Origin: an uncultured Granulosicoccus sp. | GTDB taxonomy: Bacteria; Pseudomonadota; Gammaproteobacteria; Granulosicoccales; Granulosicoccaceae | Direction: 5' to 3' | DNA length: 64,000 nt | Assembly: GCA_947492525.1 (NCBI GenBank) | Contig: CANLNQ010000007.1 | Location: 1 to 64,000, forward strand | In this document: one piece after another, positions 43,038-52,883 of the stretch | How positions within the stretch are numbered: the stretch's first letter is position 1 | How the letters are laid out: each line of letters opens with the position of its first letter | The notes under the pieces: generated by a model | Databases searched by the model: none | Told to the model about the DNA's origin: nothing | Seen by the model: only the letters and a program-made list of their open reading frames with translations | Program-made: the position numbers and the translations under genes

Positions 43038-43177
43038 GATGGTTCCAAAATAGCACGTCGCAGGCGAGCAGGGCTCTGCCGCCGGTGGCGAAAGATGTAG
43101 GCCTTGCCTGAATCCTGTGGGCCAAAAAACGAATGGTCAGGTTCTCATCACAGAGGTAGGATAAACAGCTATCCGGT

Positions 43178-43876
43178 ATGCCTGATCGTTATTACATGAG
43201 TGATCTTTCGCAAGTTCTGATTATCGATGACCACCCCCTGTTCCGGGAGGCGCTGAGTTCCGCCCTGCTGCTGGCTTATCCGGAAGTACGATCGCGCGAG
43301 GTCAGTACGCTGGAGGAGGCCATCACGCTGCTGGAGGCTGAAAAGGACTTCGACATTGCGCTGCTGGATCTGAACATGCCGGGCATCACCGGCTTCGAGG
43401 GCCTGTTGCAACTACGCACCCTGTACCCGCGCCTGCCGGTGCTGGTGGTGTCCGGGCTGGAAAACGAGCAGATCATCGATGAGGCGATTACCTATGGTGC
43501 CGCCGGTTTTCTGCCCAAGTCGCTGGGCCGAGAGGTGCTGGCCAGTGCCATTGGCGTGATCATGGCCGGCGGGATCTACGTACCGGATCGGCTGGACAGC
43601 AATCACGAGGTGGACACCTCCAGTGACAAGACCCGCATCATCGAACGCCTGCTCAGTCTGACACCGCAGCAGATGCGCGTGCTGTTCATGTTGCGTGAAG
43701 GCCTGCTCAACAAGCAGATTGCCTACGAGCTGGATGTCGGTGCCACCACGGTCAAGAAGCATGTGTCCGAAATACTGCGAAAGCTCGGCGTTCACAGCCG
43801 TACACAGGCAGTCATCGAAGTGTCGAAACTGGATCAGGATGAGCTGTTCGATGTGGAAAAACGCTTCCTGGGCTGA
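43178..43876 (+). CDS. LuxR/NarL-type response regulator (ErdR/AgmR-like)
   Basis: 232 aa. Receiver domain with DDHPLFREAL and acceptor Asp64 in LLDLNMPG; C-terminal LuxR helix-turn-helix LTPQQMRVLFMLREGLLNKQIAYEL and TVKKHVSEILRKLGVHSRTQAV. ErdR/AgmR-type regulators of this build control PQQ-dependent ethanol oxidation in Pseudomonas. It is divergent from the PedBC-like exporter and convergent with a soluble hybrid kinase. ATG 43196 (MSDLSQ) is an alternative start. Confidence 0.87.
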   Translation: MPDRYYMSDLSQVLIIDDHPLFREALSSALLLAYPEVRSREVSTLEEAITLLEAEKDFDIALLDLNMPGITGFEGLLQLRTLYPRLPVLVVSGLENEQIIDEAITYGAAGFLPKSLGREVLASAIGVIMAGGIYVPDRLDSNHEVDTSSDKTRIIERLLSLTPQQMRVLFMLREGLLNKQIAYELDVGATTVKKHVSEILRKLGVHSRTQAVIEVSKLDQDELFDVEKRFLG

Positions 43877-43914
43877 AGCCTGAGCATTAGGGCCTCACGA
43901 CCCGAGGCGGATGT

Positions 43915-45282
43915 TCAGAGGGCAGGTTCGATGGCCCGCGTGCGCAGATGCATCAGCAGGGCGCGCAGTTGGGCAGGCTTGACCGGCTTGGGCATGACTT
44001 CCAGCCGTCCCTGATCGGCCATTTTCCAGAGCCTGTCGGAGGGCGCCGCCGTGACGACCACGGCGGGAAGGCGTCTGCCGGTCAGCTGGCGCACGATGCG
44101 TATGATCGATGTGCCCCGTTCGTTGTTCTCCAGATGCTGATCGGCAATGATCAGTTCCGGCTCCCAGCTCTTGTCACTGTTCAGCGCGTCCAGGGTTTCC
44201 TGCGTACTGCTTGCCAGGCGTAGATCGCAACCCCATTGGCTGAGCAGCGTATCCATGGCCTTGAGGGCCGTCAGATCATTCTCGATGAGCAGAATCCGCG
44301 TATTGGCCAGTTGCGAATTGCCGCTCACCTCGGTTGCGCGTGCAAGTCCCGGTGATCGTGGTGCCTCTTTGTAGGGCAGGGCCAGCTTGAAACAGGATCC
44401 GAAGCCGACACGGGAGTTGAGTGTCAATTGCAGGTTCAGGGCGTTGACCATCCGCTCGACAATGGCCAGACCGAGGCCCAGGCCGGCGAAGGAGCCATCC
44501 AGTTCATTCTGACCGGCGGCGCAGCGATTGAACTCGACGAAGATCTCCTTGAAACGCTCCGGCTCGATACCGATTCCGGTGTCGGCGATACGGATGTAGA
44601 CCTTGTCTCCATGGCGACCGGCAATCAGCAGTGCGCCACCTTCGCGCGTATAGCGCAGCGCATTGGTCACGATATTCTGAATGGTCCGACGCAGCATCGT
44701 GGGGTCGGACCACACATGCAGACCACTGCACTTCACGCGCAGCTCCAGATTTCGCACGCGGGCGATGGGCTCGAAATCCGAGGCGATGGACTCGAACAGG
44801 CGATCAAGCGACACGGTCTGCCACTTGGGATGTACGTCACCGGCATCCAGACGCGACATGTACAGCAGGTTGCGCAGCAGCTCGTCCATGGTTTCCAGTG
44901 AGTGTTCCACCTGCGCGCACAGGCGCGAGCCTTCGGTGCTGTGCTGGGTCGAGCGCAGTGAGGACATCAACAGCAGGGCCGTATTGAGCGGCTGCAGGAC
45001 ATCGTGGCTGGCTGCCGCCAGGAAACGCGTCTTGGACAGATTGGCCTGTTCGGCAGCATCCCTGGCCTTGATCAGTTGGTGATTGGTCCGTTCGAGATCG
45101 ACCAGGGTGCTGGACAGTTCCATGGTGCGTCGACGCACCTGCTCTTCCAGTCCGATGGCGGTCTGGAACAGGGTATAGGCATTGCCCTGCTGGTCCATGG
45201 AACGCTCTACCCGTTCCATCAGGGCCTTGTTGATCTTGCGCAGTTTGCGCAGTTCTTCCTGCTCGCTATCGCCCATGCGCAT
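43915..45282 (-). CDS. Soluble hybrid histidine kinase (NahK/ErcS'-like)
   Basis: 455 aa with no transmembrane helix. An N-terminal coiled coil (about 8-80), HisKA with His93 in AASHDVLQPLN, the HATPase domain with DTGIGIEPERFKEIFVEF and FAGLGLGLAIVERM, and a C-terminal receiver with ELIIADQHLENNERG. The HDxLQPLN box is typical of NahK/ErcS'-type kinases tied to alcohol oxidation regulators. Convergent with the LuxR-type regulator; the pair probably forms one pathway. Confidence 0.85.
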   Translation of the reverse strand: MRMGDSEQEELRKLRKINKALMERVERSMDQQGNAYTLFQTAIGLEEQVRRRTMELSSTLVDLERTNHQLIKARDAAEQANLSKTRFLAAASHDVLQPLNTALLLMSSLRSTQHSTEGSRLCAQVEHSLETMDELLRNLLYMSRLDAGDVHPKWQTVSLDRLFESIASDFEPIARVRNLELRVKCSGLHVWSDPTMLRRTIQNIVTNALRYTREGGALLIAGRHGDKVYIRIADTGIGIEPERFKEIFVEFNRCAAGQNELDGSFAGLGLGLAIVERMVNALNLQLTLNSRVGFGSCFKLALPYKEAPRSPGLARATEVSGNSQLANTRILLIENDLTALKAMDTLLSQWGCDLRLASSTQETLDALNSDKSWEPELIIADQHLENNERGTSIIRIVRQLTGRRLPAVVVTAAPSDRLWKMADQGRLEVMPKPVKPAQLRALLMHLRTRAIEPAL

Positions 45283-45547
45283 CAGTGCCCTGTCATCAGC
45301 TCGGGTGCCGCAATTGCGGTGTACGGCTCGCGTGCCACGCGGTGACAGTGCAGAGTGCTGAGGGCATCCGAATGCGAGGTATCCACGACAGTACTGGACT
45401 GGAGTCGGTATGGGCTGGGCTTCGAGTGTGTCACAAACCTGTGGTGATAGTGAAGGGGCTACGCCACTCTGTTAGTCTGGCTGTTCGGCTTCCACCCTCG
45501 AGCGGCAGGATGGGAAAGCAGCAGACAGGACAGGAATACGGCTAGAG

Positions 45548-45904
45548 ATGAGCGAGCACGAAGAGAACGCGGAAGACATGGCAGATCAGGTCCGACCCGA
45601 TGAGCTGCTGATGGGCGTTGCCGCGGAGGCCTGGCAAGCCTACAACGCGATGGAAACCACGAAACGTCGACACTTCGAGCAACTGGAATTGCTGGAGAAC
45701 CGCAAGAAGAACTACAACATCGATCCGAGTCCGCGAGATCGGGCGCTGCTCTCGGGCCTGTTGCAGGATCATGATGAACAGGTGGGGCGCTTCACGCGTG
45801 CGAGTCAATCGCTCAAGCAGGCCGATGCTGCCGCACACCAGGCACTGTTCGGCTATATCGGCCTGATCACCCGGGCCGCGGATGCCCGGCGTACCACTCA
45901 CTGA
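45548..45904 (+). CDS. Small acidic helical protein, unknown
   Basis: 118 aa, almost wholly helical, with heptad-like stretches (KRRHFEQLELLENRKKNYN and RFTRASQSLKQADAAAHQAL). There are no membrane helices, cysteines or known motifs. The start follows a weak AGAG site. The frame and composition look genuine, but I do not recognise it. It is convergent with the OmpA-like gene, 6 bases away. Confidence 0.55.
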   Translation: MSEHEENAEDMADQVRPDELLMGVAAEAWQAYNAMETTKRRHFEQLELLENRKKNYNIDPSPRDRALLSGLLQDHDEQVGRFTRASQSLKQADAAAHQALFGYIGLITRAADARRTTH

Positions 45905-45910
45905 TGCGTT

Positions 45911-47107
45911 CTATTCCAGCACTCTGAGTTCCACCCGACGGTTGGCCCGTCGACCGGCAGCCAGCGCATTGTCGAAGGCCGGTGTGGTCTCACCGAGGCC
46001 GCGAGCCCGAATACGGGCGCCCTCGACACCACGCAGCATCAGATAGTGGCGTATCGTACGGGCACGGCGATCGGACAGCGCCTGGTTGTGCTCCACGCGT
46101 CCGGCATTGTCGGTGTGCGCAAGAATCTCGATCCGTCGTTCCGGCAGACGCAGCAGGGCGCGCGCCACACGATCCAGTACCATCCGGGAGGCCAGGTTCA
46201 GGTAGGTCTGACCACTGTCGAAACGAATGCCGTCCAGGATGGCAGCGGGCTTGCTGTCGCAGCCGATCGCTTGCATGGCGCGCAGATGGGTGCGGCCTCT
46301 CGGTTCGGTGCGCTGCGCCAGCGGCGTTGCCAGTTCGCCGGGCGAATGCAGTGGCACAACGCGGCTGTCCGCTGCCAGGCAGACATCACGATGATCCGGT
46401 ATCTGATCGCCGTCCACGTCCGGGGAACAGGCATCGCTGACGGCATCCGGCAGACGGCAGGGGCCGGGATCGGGTTGAGCGAGCTCTGGTGGCAGCGGCA
46501 GCAGCGAGAATCGCAGCATCAGGGACGGCAGTTCTGCGCCCTTCTGCTGGTAGCTGAGCAGGGGCCCGCTGCGTGTCCAGCGGCCGCTGGCATCGCCGCC
46601 CGGGCTGCCGAAGTCCAGCAGACGGGCATTGTCGGGCAGCACCCAGGAAATGCTCGATTGCACGGTTGCCGCCTCTTCAGGCTGAACACTTGCGTGCTCG
46701 GCGCCGACATCCAGCTGGTAGACGCCCGGCTCGGGTTCACTGAGTCCTGAGCCATAGCGATGCCTGTAGCGGGTCACGACACTGCCCGACCAGAGTGAGA
46801 GCCGATCTGGCGCCCGTTCGTGTGCCGTGGCGAAGGTCAGCCATTCGGGACCTGAAAAGCGGGTTTCGAGCGAGATGCGCGTGGTCGGCAGCGGCACCAC
46901 CAGCAGTTGATCATCGCTGACCAGGGTGTGCTGTTCGACGTAGCTGCGCGCATCGGATTGCAGCACGATCAGTCTGTCGGAGAGGCTCTGCGCCAGTACC
47001 GGGCCGCAGCACAGGCAGGTCAGCAGCAGGCAGATCGAAACACGGGCAGACAGCGGGATGAACGCAGCCTTGCATTCACCTCGACGGGCGGCAGAGCGTG
47101 ACCTCAT
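45911..47107 (-). CDS. OmpA-family outer-membrane/peptidoglycan-associated protein
   Basis: 398 aa from ATG 47107. Signal peptide ([19 protein letters not shown]), a unique beta-rich region of about 200 residues, a thrombospondin type 3-like calcium loop ([15 protein letters not shown]), then an OmpA C-terminal domain with [20 protein letters not shown] and the GLGETTP / RRANRRVEL motif that binds diaminopimelate in murein. It probably anchors the outer membrane to the wall. A TTG at 47134 would extend it by 9 residues; ATG 47107 fits better. Confidence 0.83.
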   Translation of the reverse strand: MRSRSAARRGECKAAFIPLSARVSICLLLTCLCCGPVLAQSLSDRLIVLQSDARSYVEQHTLVSDDQLLVVPLPTTRISLETRFSGPEWLTFATAHERAPDRLSLWSGSVVTRYRHRYGSGLSEPEPGVYQLDVGAEHASVQPEEAATVQSSISWVLPDNARLLDFGSPGGDASGRWTRSGPLLSYQQKGAELPSLMLRFSLLPLPPELAQPDPGPCRLPDAVSDACSPDVDGDQIPDHRDVCLAADSRVVPLHSPGELATPLAQRTEPRGRTHLRAMQAIGCDSKPAAILDGIRFDSGQTYLNLASRMVLDRVARALLRLPERRIEILAHTDNAGRVEHNQALSDRRARTIRHYLMLRGVEGARIRARGLGETTPAFDNALAAGRRANRRVELRVLE

Positions 47108-47259
47108 GCGTTGGGCAATGGGACGGCAGCGCAAGGGTGTACGAGCATTGTCATGGTTGCGGGAGTCGAAGAAGGGGCGCTCAGTCGAGTGGAGCTTGGT
47201 ACACTTGGGCCCATCGCAGGATCCGCGACGGCGGACGTAAGAGAATAGACCACTTTCAC

Positions 47260-48261
47260 ATGTCGAAACAAACCTGGCTTACCGGTATCACTACTTCGGG
47301 CACACCTCACCTGGGTAACTATGTGGGTGCCATTCGGCCGGCGGTGGAAGCCAGCCGCAATCCGGAGCGCGGCGGGTTCTATTTCCTGGCCGATTATCAC
47401 GCCATGATCAAGAATCAGGATCCGGTGCTGCTGCGCGATTCGCGCCAGCAGATCTCCGCGGCCTGGCTGGCTCTGGGGCTGGATACCGAGCGCGCCACCT
47501 TCTATCGCCAGTCGGATATCCCGGAGATCATGGAAATGACCTGGATGCTGACCTGTCTGACGGCAAAGGGCCTGATGAATCGTGCTCATGCCTACAAGGC
47601 GGTCGTGCAGGAAAACCTCGACAATGACGCGGCAGATCCGGACAAGGGCATCACCATGGGCCTGTTCAGCTACCCGATACTGATGGCGGCGGACATCCTG
47701 ATGTTCCGCGCCACGCATGTACCGGTGGGGCGTGACCAGACGCAGCATCTGGAGATGGCGCGCGACATTGCCCAGCGCTTCAATCATCATTACGGCGATC
47801 TGCTGGCCATGCCGCAAGCGGTGGTCGACGAGAAAGCATCGGTGCTGGCCGGACTGGACGGACGCAAGATGAGCAAGAGCTACGGCAATACCATTCCCTT
47901 GTTCGAGACGGCCAAGAAGCTGCGCAAATCGATCATGAAGATCAAGACCAACTCGCAGGAACCGGGCGAGCCGAAGGACCCGGAAGGCAATACCCTGTTC
48001 GAGATCTACGAAGCCTTCGCCAGCGAGGAGCAGGCACAGACGATGCGTCAGGCCTTTGCCGATGGCATTGCCTGGGGAGACGCCAAGCAGCAGTTGTTCG
48101 AACTGGTGGATGGCGTGCTGGCAGAACCTCGCGAGCGTTACGATGAGCTGATGGCCAATCCGGCCGAGATCGATGCCATCCTGAATCTCGGCGCAGAGAA
48201 GGCGCGCGCACTGAGCAGGCCCATGCTCGACGAAATGCGTCGCGCGGTAGGTGTGGCATGA
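47260..48261 (+). CDS. trpS: Tryptophanyl-tRNA synthetase
   Basis: 333 aa from ATG 47260; the frame is open upstream but the family begins with [13 protein letters not shown]. Class I motifs: TPHLGNYVG (HIGH) and [10 protein letters not shown] (KMSKS). Full length and intact. It overlaps the asparaginase start (ATGA) and is probably cotranscribed with it. It is an essential housekeeping gene. Confidence 0.96.
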   Translation: MSKQTWLTGITTSGTPHLGNYVGAIRPAVEASRNPERGGFYFLADYHAMIKNQDPVLLRDSRQQISAAWLALGLDTERATFYRQSDIPEIMEMTWMLTCLTAKGLMNRAHAYKAVVQENLDNDAADPDKGITMGLFSYPILMAADILMFRATHVPVGRDQTQHLEMARDIAQRFNHHYGDLLAMPQAVVDEKASVLAGLDGRKMSKSYGNTIPLFETAKKLRKSIMKIKTNSQEPGEPKDPEGNTLFEIYEAFASEEQAQTMRQAFADGIAWGDAKQQLFELVDGVLAEPRERYDELMANPAEIDAILNLGAEKARALSRPMLDEMRRAVGVA

Positions 48262-49271
48262 ACCCGGTCATGGTCAATCGCTGGCGCGGGAACGCCATCG
48301 AGAGTCGTCATCGCGGATCGGTGGCGGTGGTGGAGGCCTCGGGACGCGTCATCGCGGCCATGGGCGACGTGCAGCGGGCTGTGTTTCCGCGTTCGGCCAT
48401 CAAGTTCCTGCAAGCCATTCCGTTTGTGGAAAGTGGTGCTGTTGACGCCTTCGGGCTCGATGATCGGCATATCGCGCTGGCCTGCGCCTCGCATAATGGC
48501 GAGCCGATTCATGTGGGTCTGGCGCAGGACTGGCTGGAACGTATCGATTGCGAGCATGATGACCTCGAGTGTGGTGCCACACTGCCCATGCATCAGGCGA
48601 CACAGTTCGAGCTGATGTCCGAAGGGCGAGGACCGCAGCGCATTCACCACAATTGCTCCGGCAAGCATCTGGGTTTTCTGTCCACCTGCAAGCACCGCGG
48701 GGAGCAGACAGGCAACTACCGCCTCTACAATCACTCGGCGCAGCAGCGCTGGTTCGAAGTGCTCGAAAGCGTCAGCAATACGCGCGTCGCGCAATTGCCC
48801 TGGGGCTATGATGGTTGCGCCATTCCCACCCTGGCCATTCCGCTGCAACGCATTGCGCTGGCAATGGCACGGTTCGGTGATGCGTCACGCTTCAGTGGCG
48901 AACGACGGACGGCGGTGGAACGCATTCAGGCGGCCGTCACCAGCCATCCCTACATGGTGGCCGGCAAGGAGCGTCTCTGTACGGCCTTGATGGAAAGGCT
49001 GGCCCCCCACATCCTGGTGAAGGTGGGTGCCGATGGTGTCTACACCGCGCTCATTCCCGAGCACGGCCTGGGTATTGCCTTGAAGATCGATGATGGCAGC
49101 GATGCCGCCGCTCGTGTGGCGCTCGGCGCAACCCTGCAGAATCTGGGTCTGCTGCCATCCGACGAGATCAGAGCATTGGGTGAGTACCTGCGACCCTCGG
49201 TCACCAATTCCCGCGGAGAGACCATCGGCCGTATCGAACCCTCCTCGGACTGGGAAGCCTTCAACGCGTGA
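48258..49271 (+). CDS. L-asparaginase, Rhizobium ReAV (class 3) type
   Basis: 337 aa. Unrelated in fold to E. coli AnsA/AnsB. The Ser-x-x-Lys pair Ser46/Lys49 in RSAIKFLQ, the CASHNGE loop, [10 protein letters not shown] and GYDGCAIPT supply the residues which in ReAV form two Ser-Lys tandems and the Cys/Lys zinc-type site. It hydrolyses asparagine to aspartate and ammonia. Coupled to trpS by a 4-base overlap. Convergent overlap of 11 bases with the clan-CD peptidase gene. Confidence 0.88.
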   Translation: MNPVMVNRWRGNAIESRHRGSVAVVEASGRVIAAMGDVQRAVFPRSAIKFLQAIPFVESGAVDAFGLDDRHIALACASHNGEPIHVGLAQDWLERIDCEHDDLECGATLPMHQATQFELMSEGRGPQRIHHNCSGKHLGFLSTCKHRGEQTGNYRLYNHSAQQRWFEVLESVSNTRVAQLPWGYDGCAIPTLAIPLQRIALAMARFGDASRFSGERRTAVERIQAAVTSHPYMVAGKERLCTALMERLAPHILVKVGADGVYTALIPEHGLGIALKIDDGSDAAARVALGATLQNLGLLPSDEIRALGEYLRPSVTNSRGETIGRIEPSSDWEAFNA

Positions 49272-50712
49272 GCGGTGCCTCTTCGCAGCTCAGCAAGGAC
49301 TGGTAATCGGCCTGTTGCTGCGCACTGCCGTGTTCTTCCAGCTGTTGCCTGAGCTGCGCCAGGCGGCGCAGGCGAATCATCTTCTGATACTGCGTGGCGA
49401 GGCGTTCCCGGTCCAGCATGTCCTGGTCCAGGCTTGCAGATTGGTCCTGTAGTTGCACCAGCTGTTCGTATTCGGGCAGGTTTTCGGTCTGCCGGGCAAT
49501 CTCCTGCAGTTGTCCGCTGGCCGACATGCTCTGATAGGCGCCGGTGTAGGGGCCCATCAGTTCAGGCCACTGGCTGATCAAGCCGTATTGCAGGCGATAC
49601 TGCAACTCCTGAATCTGCTGCTCCACAGACTGTTGTTCATTGGCCAGTGTCTGCACCGCCTGCTCGGCCTCTTCGAGTGCCAGACGCAGGTTGCGACGGG
49701 TCTTGCCGTTCAGAGCCACATCGTGACGGACAGCCAGATTGCGGAAGAGATCGGCATAGTCGTTGTCCGGCAGGTAGGCAGGCGTCGGTAACCAACGCAG
49801 GTACCAGGGTTGCCATTGATCCAGATAGTCTTCGCTGGTCGAGCGCGACAGGTCCGTGCTGTAAGCCTCTTCGAGCGTGAACAGATGCGCCTCGCGCAGG
49901 GTGGTCATGCCATCCTCGTTGCGATCCGGATCACGGCTGATGATATCGCCGCCACGCTCCTGGCCGGACAGGGCTGCGAAGAAGAAGGTGGTGTAATCAC
50001 GGTAGTCGTCGCTGTCGATACTGGCGCTGCAGCCCTCGGCCAGGCGATAGGCGGACTCTGCGGTAAACCCGCAGCGCGGTGTTTCGCTCAGTTCGCTGCC
50101 CTGTGAAGAATCGGCATAGGCCAGCCGATGAAAGCCGCCGGAATAGCACTGTGTGAACACGAAACGAAAGGCAGAGCGTCGCGGTTCCAGCAATTCGTGA
50201 AGCTCGCTGGCTGTCAGGGTCGTGTCATCCCACAGATTCATCGTGACCTGGTCAGGCGTGCTGTAGGACTGACTGCCGTGTCCGTTGTAGACCAGCAGCA
50301 GCTCTTCATCGGCGGTGCGTTCGAAGATCTCCCGCAGACGCGGTTCCAGCTCACCCCGCCGCGTACTGCCCAGTACATCGTCTACCTCGTTTTCCCGGTA
50401 GCGACGGTTCTCCAGTGTCCAGTCGCCGAATACTCTGGCCAGGGGTGCCAATGGCGAGGTATCGGTTCCGGGGTTCACCATGTAGTGCACGTCCAGCCCG
50501 GCTTCACTGCCATCGGTGAAATAGGTATCCACTCTCAGGCCTTGCGCCTTGAGGATGTCCTGAACCCATTTGACGTTGAGTTCGATCTGACCCTGTGAGC
50601 CTTGAAGGTTGTAGCCACCGCCGATCAGCAGGGCTTCACTGGCTCGGCTGTTCAGGGTCAGCAGGGAGAGGCTGAGGGCTGTGGCGCCACACAGCATTAG
50701 CGACTTGCGCAT
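49261..50712 (-). CDS. Exported clan-CD (caspase/C13-like) cysteine peptidase with coiled-coil tail
   Basis: 483 aa from ATG 50712 (GGAGAA upstream on the coding strand). Signal peptide (ATALSLSLLTLNSRASEA), then a caspase-like core: His145 in LVYNGHGSQ and Cys189 in RFVFTQCYSGGFHR, 44 residues apart, as in caspases, metacaspases and C13 enzymes. Residues about 355-470 form a Gln/Glu-rich helical, coiled-coil tail. It should act in the periplasm. It overlaps by one base the membrane-protein gene in a four-gene operon with a carbamoyltransferase and a FemAB-like enzyme. Target unknown. Confidence 0.8.
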   Translation of the reverse strand: MRKSLMLCGATALSLSLLTLNSRASEALLIGGGYNLQGSQGQIELNVKWVQDILKAQGLRVDTYFTDGSEAGLDVHYMVNPGTDTSPLAPLARVFGDWTLENRRYRENEVDDVLGSTRRGELEPRLREIFERTADEELLLVYNGHGSQSYSTPDQVTMNLWDDTTLTASELHELLEPRRSAFRFVFTQCYSGGFHRLAYADSSQGSELSETPRCGFTAESAYRLAEGCSASIDSDDYRDYTTFFFAALSGQERGGDIISRDPDRNEDGMTTLREAHLFTLEEAYSTDLSRSTSEDYLDQWQPWYLRWLPTPAYLPDNDYADLFRNLAVRHDVALNGKTRRNLRLALEEAEQAVQTLANEQQSVEQQIQELQYRLQYGLISQWPELMGPYTGAYQSMSASGQLQEIARQTENLPEYEQLVQLQDQSASLDQDMLDRERLATQYQKMIRLRRLAQLRQQLEEHGSAQQQADYQSLLSCEEAPLTR

Positions 50713-51152
50713 CAGCGAGTTCTCCGAAAGAATCTGCCAAACAGCAGATCGAACAGACGGTAGGCCACGGCCAGCAGAAGACCGGTGCTCACGAGTGCCG
50801 GGATGGCCGCGGGGACCGACGGCAGGAGAGTGATTGCCAATGCAAGCCCGGCAAGCGGTAGCAGGATGCCACTGAACCACCAGGTGATGCGCAATCGGGA
50901 CATCAGCAGATAGTCCAGCACGGCCACGACACCGGCTGCCCCGGCAATCATCAGGCTCTGCTGATAGCCGTGAATGAACTGTTGCAGCAACACGCGCTTC
51001 GGTACCTGCGACCAGGCTTCCAGTTGCCAGGCATCCGAGGTGATATAGGACAGCACGCTGCTGCTCAGCACGAAGGTGGGCCATGCCAGCAGGCTGATGA
51101 AGATCAGCAGCAGCAGAAGGTACAGCCAGGCGGTACGTCGGTGAACGGTCAT
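50712..51152 (-). CDS. Small membrane protein of the carbamoyltransferase operon
   Basis: 146 aa with three or four helices (about 8-30, 65-87, 93-112 and 117-137) and a periplasmic loop between the first two. The stop overlaps the peptidase start by one base (TGATG), so the two are translated together. It has no known motif. It may anchor or present the peptidase or a carbamoylated product. Confidence 0.72.
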   Translation of the reverse strand: MTVHRRTAWLYLLLLLIFISLLAWPTFVLSSSVLSYITSDAWQLEAWSQVPKRVLLQQFIHGYQQSLMIAGAAGVVAVLDYLLMSRLRITWWFSGILLPLAGLALAITLLPSVPAAIPALVSTGLLLAVAYRLFDLLFGRFFRRTR

Positions 51153-51158
51153 GAGGCG

Positions 51159-52874
51159 CTACGCTTGAGCTTGGTCAGAGTTGTCATCGCCCTTGGACAC
51201 GATGAAGGAGCCGATGGCCAGATAATCCAGCCCCGTGGAGTAGAAGCAGCGGATGGCGTCGCGAGGAGATTCCACCACAGGTTCGCCCTGTATGTTGAAG
51301 CTGGTATTGAGCACCACGGGTACACCGGTCCGCTGTCCAAGCTGGCTGATCAGTTCATGGTACAGCGGATTGGTTTCCTTGCGTACCGTCTGCAGGCGGG
51401 CACTGCCATCGACGTGGGTGATGGCTGGCAGCAGCGCCTGCTTGTCCTCGCGTACCTGGCAGACCTTCAGCATGAACGGTGCCTCGACGTCCAGATCGAA
51501 GAATTCACTGGCCGCCTCCAGTGTGGCCGAGGGGGCGAAGGGGCGGTAGGCTTCGCGGAATTTCACTTCGCTGTTGATCTTGGCCTTCATGTCGGGATAG
51601 GCCGGATTGGCCAGTATGCTGCGTGCCCCCAGAGCGCGAGGTCCGATTTCCATACGACCCTGGAACCATCCGAGAATCTTGCCCTGTTCCAGCAGATCGG
51701 CAGTATCCGCGGCAATATCAGCCGATCGGCGATAGGGCAGCTTGAACTGCTTCAGCAAGGCTTCTATGTCGGCATCTTCGTAGGCATTGCCGATATAGGG
51801 GTTGTCGTGAACGAACTTGCGATCCTCGCCCAGCACCTGATTGAGCACGGTGTAGGCCGCGCCAATGGAGGTTCCGTTGTCACCGGCTGCCGGCATGATG
51901 TAGACGTCATCAAAGCCGGCTTCCCTGAGCAGCCGACCGTTCATGACGCTGTTCAGGGCAACACCACCGGCGATGACCAGATAAGGCGCCTGCGTGCGCT
52001 GCTTGAGGATGGTGGCCATTGCCAGTGCGCATTCCTCCAGTACCTGCTGGAAGGCCGCGGCGACATCCTGATGATGCGGTTCGAACTCGCCATTGAAGGG
52101 GCGCGGTTTGCCGAAGGTTTCGTGAAACAGGTCAGAGCAGCGACGATAGCCCCAGTACTGGTAGCTGAAATAGGCAAGATTGACATGCAACTGCCCCTGA
52201 TCATCAACCGACACCGTCTTGCGCGCCTGTTCAATGAAGCGCGATGCATCGCCCAGCGGCGCCAGACCCATGGTCTTGCCTTCGTCGTAGTTGGGTTTGA
52301 AGCCGCAGAATTCAGTGACGGCTTCATACACCGAACCCAGAGAGTGGGGAAAGTAGCTTTCATTGAAGCAGGTGACCTCGTTGCCACGGCCTTCGCCCAG
52401 CCAGGCGCAGGCCCACTCGCCCGAACCATCGAGCGCCATGATGGCTGCATGCTCGTAGGGGCAGACATGAAAGCTGCCGGCGGCATGCGACAGATGATGC
52501 TGGATCTGATGCACCTGTGGCTGTTGGCCGGCCGGCCAGTGACTGCGCAGCCATGACTTGAAGCGCTTCTGCTTGAAGACGCCGGCAACCAGTTCGTGCT
52601 TGATGAAGGGCAGTGATTTGTGCGGCGCTTTCAGCGCATAGAGTGTCTTGGTCAGCCATTGGTGAGTCGGCTTGATCGATACCGCAACATGATCGATGTC
52701 GGCGTAGTCGATGCCCGCGTACGCCAGGCACTGCTGGATGGCCAGTTCGGGAAAGGCACGTGTGTGCTTGTCCCGAGAGAAGCGTTCTTCTTCCAGCGCC
52801 ACGACCAGTTCACCGTCGCGTACGATGCAGGCACTGGTGTCGTGGAACCAGGTATTGAGTCCGAGTATGATCAT
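51159..52874 (-). CDS. Carbamoyltransferase (NodU/CmcH family)
   Basis: 571 aa, normal for the family. The N-terminal Kae1-like domain has LGLNTWFHDTSACI and the metal/substrate motif QHHLSHAAGSFHVC; the C-terminal domain has GRMEIGPRALGARSILA and VVLNTSFNIQGEP. Transfers a carbamoyl group from carbamoyl phosphate to a hydroxyl on a sugar, antibiotic or other small molecule. Next to a FemAB-like acyltransferase and an exported peptidase, not to any known sugar cluster, so the acceptor is unknown. Confidence 0.9.
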   Translation of the reverse strand: MIILGLNTWFHDTSACIVRDGELVVALEEERFSRDKHTRAFPELAIQQCLAYAGIDYADIDHVAVSIKPTHQWLTKTLYALKAPHKSLPFIKHELVAGVFKQKRFKSWLRSHWPAGQQPQVHQIQHHLSHAAGSFHVCPYEHAAIMALDGSGEWACAWLGEGRGNEVTCFNESYFPHSLGSVYEAVTEFCGFKPNYDEGKTMGLAPLGDASRFIEQARKTVSVDDQGQLHVNLAYFSYQYWGYRRCSDLFHETFGKPRPFNGEFEPHHQDVAAAFQQVLEECALAMATILKQRTQAPYLVIAGGVALNSVMNGRLLREAGFDDVYIMPAAGDNGTSIGAAYTVLNQVLGEDRKFVHDNPYIGNAYEDADIEALLKQFKLPYRRSADIAADTADLLEQGKILGWFQGRMEIGPRALGARSILANPAYPDMKAKINSEVKFREAYRPFAPSATLEAASEFFDLDVEAPFMLKVCQVREDKQALLPAITHVDGSARLQTVRKETNPLYHELISQLGQRTGVPVVLNTSFNIQGEPVVESPRDAIRCFYSTGLDYLAIGSFIVSKGDDNSDQAQA

Positions 52875-52883
52875 GATCGTGTT

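Noticed and set aside
50713..51084. N-terminal extension of the clan-CD peptidase frame
   Set aside because: The part upstream of 50712 lies inside the membrane-protein gene in another frame and has no similarity; the ATG at 50712 with a signal peptide and GGAGAA site is the true start.
50970..52556. Plus-strand open frame of 528 codons opposite the carbamoyltransferase and membrane-protein genes
   Set aside because: Shadow of the carbamoyltransferase gene on the other strand; no family motif and no ribosome site.
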